Below are positions 5,961 through 6,095 of a DNA stretch of 6,095 bases, one piece after another. The notes under the pieces were generated by a model. That model worked only from the letters and a program-made list of their open reading frames with translations. It ran no database searches and was not told where the DNA came from. Source of the stretch: Chthonomonadaceae bacterium (lineage in GTDB: Bacteria > Armatimonadota > Chthonomonadetes > Chthonomonadales > Chthonomonadaceae); assembly GCA_025355115.1 (NCBI GenBank), contig JANXLO010000670.1:1-6095 (forward strand), written 5' to 3'. Positions within the stretch are counted from its first letter, which is position 1; the number at the start of each line of letters is the position of its first letter. The position numbers and the translations under genes were made by a program.

Positions 5961-6095
5961 ATGCAGGCAGGAGAGGCGTGGCGGGTATCGCTGCATGGCG
6001 GGCACAGCGGCGAGTTTTGCGATCATGCCGAGGGCTCGCTGCGGGAGACTTTGGAAGCTGCGGTCGCGGCAGGGTACCGCACATTCGGGGTCAGT
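5961..6095 (+). CDS. PHP-domain histidinol-phosphatase-like protein, 3' truncated by window edge
   Basis: The first 45 codons are visible and open to the edge. WRVSLHGGHSGEFCDHAEGS (residues 7-26) followed by LRETLEAAVAAGYRTFGVS matches the N-terminus of PHP-superfamily phosphatases annotated as histidinol-phosphatase (HisJ type): a strand with metal-binding His residues (His12, His15 and His22 are candidates), then the first helix and the GYRTFGVS strand, which normally continues into a His-containing motif. Such enzymes hydrolyse histidinol phosphate or other phosphoesters with a metal cluster; whole proteins are usually about 260-290 residues. It starts 27 nt after the aldolase stop, so it is probably co-transcribed, although no histidine gene is visible here. 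The histidinol-phosphate assignment is by family only. Confidence 0.75.
   Translation, partial: MQAGEAWRVSLHGGHSGEFCDHAEGSLRETLEAAVAAGYRTFGVS

Overview
The window is a GC-rich bacterial chromosome segment, densely packed with genes. It has Shine-Dalgarno sites, one TTG start and short intergenic gaps. I see no insertion sequence, CRISPR array, RNA gene or clear prophage. The combination of a large glycoside-hydrolase-like protein, a Tat-exported mannonate dehydratase, an HpaI-type aldolase and a PHP phosphatase with an N-terminal HGGHS motif fits a carbohydrate-degrading environmental bacterium. Armatimonadota or a similar free-living phylum is my guess; it is an impression from gene style and was not tested.

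Layout. (a) 2-1792, plus strand: the 3' part of a large uncharacterised protein that looks like a multi-domain glycoside hydrolase. Its reading frame is open to the left edge of the window, so the first in-frame ATG at 257 is internal and not the start. (b) 1793-1875: a short convergent gap without a clear terminator. (c) 3913-1876, minus strand: a three-gene operon in the order Cof-type HAD phosphatase, four-helix membrane protein of the PF04020 ('phage holin 4 family'/YvlD-like) group, and ADP-ribosylglycohydrolase. The first two overlap by 4 nt and the third starts 11 nt after the second. (d) 3914-4012: a divergent promoter region. It holds a good TATAAT box only 6 nt from the HAD ATG, suggesting a leaderless mRNA, and a 7-bp inverted repeat over the -35/spacer. 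(e) 4013 to the right edge, plus strand: a probable operon of mannonate dehydratase, HpcH/HpaI aldolase and the first 45 codons of a PHP-domain histidinol-phosphatase-like protein.

How the genes may work together. Mannonate dehydratase makes 2-keto-3-deoxy-D-gluconate. An HpaI-type class II aldolase can cleave such 2-keto-3-deoxy acids to pyruvate plus an aldehyde. Together they would give a short route for sugar acids from hexuronate- or mannonate-containing glycans, without the usual KDG kinase and KDPG aldolase in this window. The dehydratase carries a Tat-type signal and the aldolase does not, so the two steps may lie in different compartments. The upstream glycoside-hydrolase-like protein could supply sugars, but it lies across a convergent operon and the link is only contextual. 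The minus-strand operon combines sugar-phosphate-type dephosphorylation, a membrane protein and ADP-ribose hydrolysis; no pathway is evident from the sequence.
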